IMG/VR virus record: IMGVR_UViG_3300043410_001190
Location: 1 to 41,219 of that record
Length of the DNA stretch: 41,219 nucleotides
DNA from: a virus
Strand: one strand, 5' to 3'
Below the pieces are notes generated by a model that saw nothing but the letters and a program-made list of their open reading frames with translations, was not told the DNA's origin and searched no databases. Positions 36,943 to 41,219 of the stretch are shown one piece after another. Each line of letters begins with the position of its first letter. Positions within the stretch are counted from its first letter, which is position 1. Position numbers and translations under genes: made by a program.

Positions 36943-39900
36943 TTAGAATGTTTCTGTAACTACCATTAGGCAGCGGTCATTACTATCAACGCTCAATCCA
37001 GTACCAATACGAACAGCATAGGTATGTGTGCCTGTCTCACTAGTAGCATTCCAGTAGAGTGGTGTAACACCAGTATGTACACCACTATTATTAAAGAAAT
37101 AGTTTACAGTATCAACAACAACACCATCACGCAGTAAATAATACACACGAGCGCCTGTAGTATTAGCATACATTTGTGGATCAACACGGATTTCAAATGC
37201 GCCACCAGTAGATGTATATGTGGCAGACCATTCATTAACTGTGGTATCTCCACCTCTGGCAGTAGCGGCTACACGGTCTAAAATACGACTTCTTGTAACA
37301 CGACCGGTCACAGGCACAAAACCACTGATCTTCTTCCACGATAAACGAGTAATACCGTTAGTGTCCGAAAACACGTTAGCATTACCGCCACCAGCAACTG
37401 CCCGTAGTTTATAGGTAGTAGAGCCGGTAGTAGTTATACGGACTACCATATCGCCAGTTGATTGACCACCGACAGGTGATGCTAGAACACGACTATTAGC
37501 AACCTCTGTATTGCTGTTATCAGTTATAAGAGCAACCACATATGAGCCACCAGTGCCAACACCGCGAACCGAGTAATCTACCTCCCATACACCAGCCGAC
37601 GGTAGAGTAAATGAGACAACATCTGCGGTAACCCCACTTGTAAGAGCCATTGTTGCTGAGAGAATACTCTCACCATACTCAGCCTGTGCCGCACCAATAG
37701 GCGACCATGTAGCACCACTAGTGCCTAACGTCCATGCTGTGCCAGCCAGAATAAGTGAGTTTGCTTGGAACAACATACCACCGTTAGCAACAATACTACC
37801 ACTTGGATAGGTATTGTTGATATTCCACGCATTTGAGATTACACCAGTAAATGCTGATGTGTTAGTAGTACCGATCTGAGTAATCGTAATAGCACCCTTG
37901 TATGTATAGGTTGCCTCAGCATACAAGCAGCGTAGTTTTACTGTTTGGTTGCTACTAGGTGTATAGATGAATGATGTTGAACCATTACGACCAAGTGGTC
38001 TACTAGCATAGTTAGTAGCAATAGTGGTCATCTCTGTACCGAATGTAGCATTAGTAGTAGCATCAACAAAGAAGAATGAAGCATCGCCAGTGCCTGTGCT
38101 ACCATCAACAGTTACGAAAGCATCAAACTTATAGGTAATACCACCAGTTAGGGTATAAACACCAGTGCTAGTATTGTAAGCGATACCTTGACCTGATACA
38201 ACAGTTCCTTTAATATCATTGTTTTGTGGTGTTGATTGGTTGAACGACACAGACGAGTATTGTGCCATAGCACCAGTCGCTGGTAAGAAACCGCTAATCT
38301 TCTTCCATGTTACCTTAGTGCGACCAGCTGTATCACTAACGATAACTGGTCCGCCTTGTGAGCCATCACGCCATGCTTTTAGTGTATATGTACCGGCACC
38401 AGTTGTTGTAATACGTGATACTTGTGTGCCACTAGCAGTAAATGTTGAACCACTACTATTCCAGTATATAACTTTACCTTCGCTATTTGCCACGAGAGTG
38501 TTAGAGGCATCAAAGATACCAAAGTTGATACCGTTGTTAGTAACTGCTTGGTCTTGATAACCACGAACAATTGACTGAACTTCCCATACACCAGCCGATG
38601 GTAGGGTGAATGATACAACGGTATTAGCAGTTGCTTGCGATGTAGTAATAGATGTAATAGCGGCATTATTACCGCCACCTAATACCACTTCACCATACTC
38701 AGCAGTCAAACTACCACGGCTCAAGGTTTTCCATGTAGCACCAGTAGTACCAACAGTAAATGCCGTGTTAGCAGTTACTGGACCGTTTGCTTGGTATAAG
38801 TCATTACCGTTGATGACTACGCTACCACTAGTATAAGCGGCACTCAACTGCCAGTTACTAACTGAAATCGGTGTAGTAACTGTCTTCAAGACCCAGGTAG
38901 TAGTAGCGCTATCATACACATAAACACTACCAGCATTAGTGCCACCAGTGACTGTTGTGCTATCATTGTTATTAGGTGAGTAGAATACCCAAGCACTACC
39001 AGACCAAGTAGCAATCTTGTTCTCTTGACCTAGCCAAGCGCCAGTAGCAGTTGCCGCTACAATGTAACTATCATCCTGAACTGGTGTTCCAGGTGGTGTA
39101 GCAAGTGTATTATCTAGGACTGGTTGTAGTGCTGCCACGATAGGCTCACGGCTAACAACGCCCTGATTATCAACTACTAGTGAGTAGTAAGCATTTGCTA
39201 AGTTTGCTGTTGGTACGTTAGCAACGTTAGCAAATGCTAGACGAGTATTTGCTGCTAGTGTTAGTGATGCTGTAGTTGTTGTAGTATTAGAGTTACTGTT
39301 AGCAACTGTATTACTGAGGAATGTAGCAATACCAGGAATGTTGACGTTAGCAACAGTTGTCGTGGTGTTAGCGTTTGCGTTTGCGGTATTACTACCACGA
39401 ACTACCATGATGTTTGCTACGTTGCCAGTAGATAGTGCGATGTTAGAGGCGGTAAACTGAATGTTAGAAGTAGTTGTTGCGCCGTAGGTTGCGGAGTATC
39501 CAATACCACCGCCTGTGCCCAAATATAAGGAGATGTTACCAGTATGGTCATGACGCATTGTGCGAGATGTACCATCAGAATTAGTAGCAGTGAATTGAAT
39601 ACCTGCGTTTGGTAGATCATTAGCAGTTGGTGGTAATCCTAATAGAATACCATTGACCGTAGGCGCAAATGAACTATTAGCCCAACCGGTAATGCCGTCT
39701 GATGTAACAGGGCCCATGACATTACCAATTGAGTTACCAATATATGTTTGAAATGTGAAACCACCAATAAAGTCATTGACTTGTAATGGTAACGGGGCAG
39801 CCTTAGTGCCACGGGCTCCGCCGGTATTATACATAGAACGTTGAGGTGAGTTAGCATAGCGGAATGCCGAGAACGGCACACCAACATCACTATTAGCAAT

Positions 39901-41124
39901 CATAGTACCACTTACACGCACGTTAGCATTACTAACCGTTACTACGTTGGCTACGTTAGCAACCGACATAGTGATGTTACCGTTAGCAGTATCAATAGAG
40001 ACATTACTGTTACCGTTAACAATAGCGGTACCAGTACCACCACTACCGCCGTTAGCCCATACTAAGTTACCGTTACCGTTAGTTTGTAAGAACTGACCAT
40101 TACTACCACCAGAAATCTTTACGTTTGCTACGTTACCTAGTGTAACCAGGCCAGTAGCAGTAAGTGCGCCTACTTGTATGGCATCTGATTGACTAACAGT
40201 GCCTAAGTTAGTGCCAGTTAGAGTACTATTAGCACGATCAATAACAGTATTGTTGACGGAGTAGAAAGCACCTGTTGGGAATGATACACGACCAGTTACG
40301 CCAGCAGAAGAGATAACTCTACTGTTGTATAGATATGTAGCCGAACCAGCGGCAGCCGATATAGCATTACTGTTAGCAGTTACTGAGTAGATGTTAGTAT
40401 CAATAACAACCATTGTACCAAGAGTGTTAGTTGGTACGATACATGATGAACTGCCTTGGATAGAAACAACAGCCGAAGCATTATTAGCAACAATAGCGCC
40501 CTGTAAGCCGCCCATGAAAGATACGGTGCCACTGCCAGTAGCGTTGATTAGGTTAGCACCTTGTGTATCTACACCTTCTAAGTAAACATAGCCACTGCCT
40601 GTTTTGTTGATACCACCAGTTGCTAAACCACCACGAATGTAGACGCTACCACTAGTAGAGATAGTCATCAAGCCAGTGAATGAGATGCCACTAAAACGAG
40701 CACTGCCACTAGCGTGATTGATAGTCCATGTGCCCGAGCAGTTGACGATACCACCACCACCAGTTCTAGCGATAACATCTACGTTGAGGTTAGTGAAGGT
40801 AACATCTTCAGTATAGGTGCCTGGATGTAGGATAACAGAACTACCGATATTACCAGCCGCAGTTAGAGCAGCCGCGATAGTTAAGAATGGTTTGAATTCA
40901 CCGCCGTTGTTGGTATCGCTACCGTTGACTGGATCTACGTGAAACTCTCGTGTATATTTGAAGAACGGCTCACTAAGCGTAATGATAGCATTGCTACCGT
41001 CTTTGGTGAATAGTTTCTTGTCTGTCATATTCAAGGCAATTTCGCCTGTTTGAATATCTGCGGCTAGAGGTACTTTACCAGCTACTGAACTGCGCTTGTG
41101 CTGATAGGGAAGTTTTTGTGACAT
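36943..41124 (-). CDS. Very large receptor-binding tail fibre (1393 aa)
   Basis: N-terminus: AGKVPLAADIQTGEIALNMT, then KLFTKDGSNAII, the attachment-type start of many phage fibres. Residues about 58-300: right-handed beta-helix starting VDPVNGSDTNNGGEFKPFLTI, a pectate-lyase/DUF1565-like start, then many short Gly/Ser/Asn strands. A VKISGGSNGQFLQTNGNGNL unit follows. The C-terminal 620 residues contain a duplicated block: a carbohydrate-binding-like segment (WQLSAAYTSGSVVINGNDLY; AWNINNTYPSGSIVANGGML) followed by a C1q-like jelly roll (EYGE start near 808 and 1146, VVSFTLPSAGVWEV, SWKKISGF end). A further jelly-roll-type unit lies between the copies, and another at the C-terminus. It probably binds, and might cut, a host surface glycan; catalytic residues cannot be assigned. 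Confidence 0.82.
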   Translation of the reverse strand: MSQKLPYQHKRSSVAGKVPLAADIQTGEIALNMTDKKLFTKDGSNAIITLSEPFFKYTREFHVDPVNGSDTNNGGEFKPFLTIAAALTAAGNIGSSVILHPGTYTEDVTFTNLNVDVIARTGGGGIVNCSGTWTINHASGSARFSGISFTGLMTISTSGSVYIRGGLATGGINKTGSGYVYLEGVDTQGANLINATGSGTVSFMGGLQGAIVANNASAVVSIQGSSSCIVPTNTLGTMVVIDTNIYSVTANSNAISAAAGSATYLYNSRVISSAGVTGRVSFPTGAFYSVNNTVIDRANSTLTGTNLGTVSQSDAIQVGALTATGLVTLGNVANVKISGGSNGQFLQTNGNGNLVWANGGSGGTGTAIVNGNSNVSIDTANGNITMSVANVANVVTVSNANVRVSGTMIANSDVGVPFSAFRYANSPQRSMYNTGGARGTKAAPLPLQVNDFIGGFTFQTYIGNSIGNVMGPVTSDGITGWANSSFAPTVNGILLGLPPTANDLPNAGIQFTATNSDGTSRTMRHDHTGNISLYLGTGGGIGYSATYGATTTSNIQFTASNIALSTGNVANIMVVRGSNTANANANTTTTVANVNIPGIATFLSNTVANSNSNTTTTTASLTLAANTRLAFANVANVPTANLANAYYSLVVDNQGVVSREPIVAALQPVLDNTLATPPGTPVQDDSYIVAATATGAWLGQENKIATWSGSAWVFYSPNNNDSTTVTGGTNAGSVYVYDSATTTWVLKTVTTPISVSNWQLSAAYTSGSVVINGNDLYQANGPVTANTAFTVGTTGATWKTLSRGSLTAEYGEVVLGGGNNAAITSITTSQATANTVVSFTLPSAGVWEVQSIVRGYQDQAVTNNGINFGIFDASNTLVANSEGKVIYWNSSGSTFTASGTQVSRITTTGAGTYTLKAWRDGSQGGPVIVSDTAGRTKVTWKKISGFLPATGAMAQYSSVSFNQSTPQNNDIKGTVVSGQGIAYNTSTGVYTLTGGITYKFDAFVTVDGSTGTGDASFFFVDATTNATFGTEMTTIATNYASRPLGRNGSTSFIYTPSSNQTVKLRCLYAEATYTYKGAITITQIGTTNTSAFTGVISNAWNINNTYPSGSIVANGGMLFQANSLILAGTAWTLGTSGATWSPIGAAQAEYGESILSATMALTSGVTADVVSFTLPSAGVWEVDYSVRGVGTGGSYVVALITDNSNTEVANSRVLASPVGGQSTGDMVVRITTTGSTTYKLRAVAGGGNANVFSDTNGITRLSWKKISGFVPVTGRVTRSRILDRVAATARGGDTTVNEWSATYTSTGGAFEIRVDPQMYANTTGARVYYLLRDGVVVDTVNYFFNNSGVHTGVTPLYWNATSETGTHTYAVRIGTGLSVDSNDRCLMVVTETF

Positions 41125-41147
41125 ATGTTTCTTTCTTTATATAAAGG

Positions 41148-41219
41148 TTAATACGTACCCATATCTAGGGTACCATCAATCCATAAGCTATTTGCGGAAT
41201 CAAAACTAAGGATTGCTCT
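41148..41219 (-). CDS. C-terminal end of a fibre-like gene (cut by window edge)
   Basis: The last 23 codons before a TAA read AILSFDSANSLWIDGTLDMG plus two residues. The FDSANSLW pattern resembles the C-terminal motif of phage fibre proteins (compare the GANATF end visible at the other window edge). 23 bases separate its stop from the next ATG. It shows that the virion operon continues beyond the window. Confidence 0.6.
   Translation of the reverse strand, partial: RAILSFDSANSLWIDGTLDMGTY

Noticed and set aside
1-41219. Window as a complete circular genome with the cut fibre gene joined across the ends
   Set aside because: Joining the ends gives TAG at the junction and the frames differ; the two end sequences look like separate fibre-type genes. 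Replication genes are also missing.

Overview
This is a section of the genome of a tailed double-stranded DNA phage. The virion genes point to a short-tailed (podovirus-type) phage: a P22/SU10-like large portal, a major capsid protein resembling the phiEco32/SU10 family, a coiled-coil scaffold, a head-tail adaptor, several long ejection-type proteins and a large set of tail fibres. No integrase, repressor, DNA polymerase or host gene is visible, and both ends of the window cut through fibre-like genes, so this is a slice of a larger genome. The genetic code is standard and base composition is moderately AT-rich. Use of sigma70-like promoters and a Fur-box-like palindrome suggest a Gram-negative, perhaps proteobacterial, host; this is inference.

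Layout. (1) 1-20709, all leftward: terminase small and large subunits, portal, two Gln/Pro-rich proteins, small proteins, scaffold, major capsid, a 210-aa unknown protein, a GIY-YIG homing endonuclease with its own promoter-like motif, the adaptor, then five tail-fibre/Ig-like genes made of shared repeat modules. (2) 20710-26954, a mixed-strand accessory/early island rich in non-coding DNA: a structured 700-bp gap with three identical palindromes and a Fur-like box, two leftward early genes behind near-identical sigma70 promoters, a rightward pair including a glycosyltransferase, a leftward unknown gene, a candidate large structured RNA of about 530 nt (24779-25310) behind a consensus sigma70 promoter, a DUF3820 gene, a gap packed with hairpins and terminators, and two more unknown genes. 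(3) 26955-41219, all leftward: a 1393-aa receptor-binding fibre, small proteins, tail hub-like proteins, a tail-assembly-chaperone-like protein, internal virion/ejection proteins, a GNAT acetyltransferase and a virion-type M15 peptidoglycan peptidase.

Regulation. Within the island, early-type genes have sigma70-like promoters. A second motif, (G/C/T)ATAAATA, identical or close to the T4 late promoter, occurs ten times by my reading and always in gaps, several times just upstream of virion genes or the homing endonuclease. The best candidate for something new is the large RNA at 24779-25310. It shows a 10-bp hairpin whose 8-nt loop is complementary over 7 bases to the loop of the next hairpin, a 21-bp enclosing helix, and a closed multi-way junction built from perfectly complementary segments. 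Its size, phage context and possible loop-loop pairing recall the GOLLD and ROOL classes of ornate phage RNAs, but I could not match it to either.
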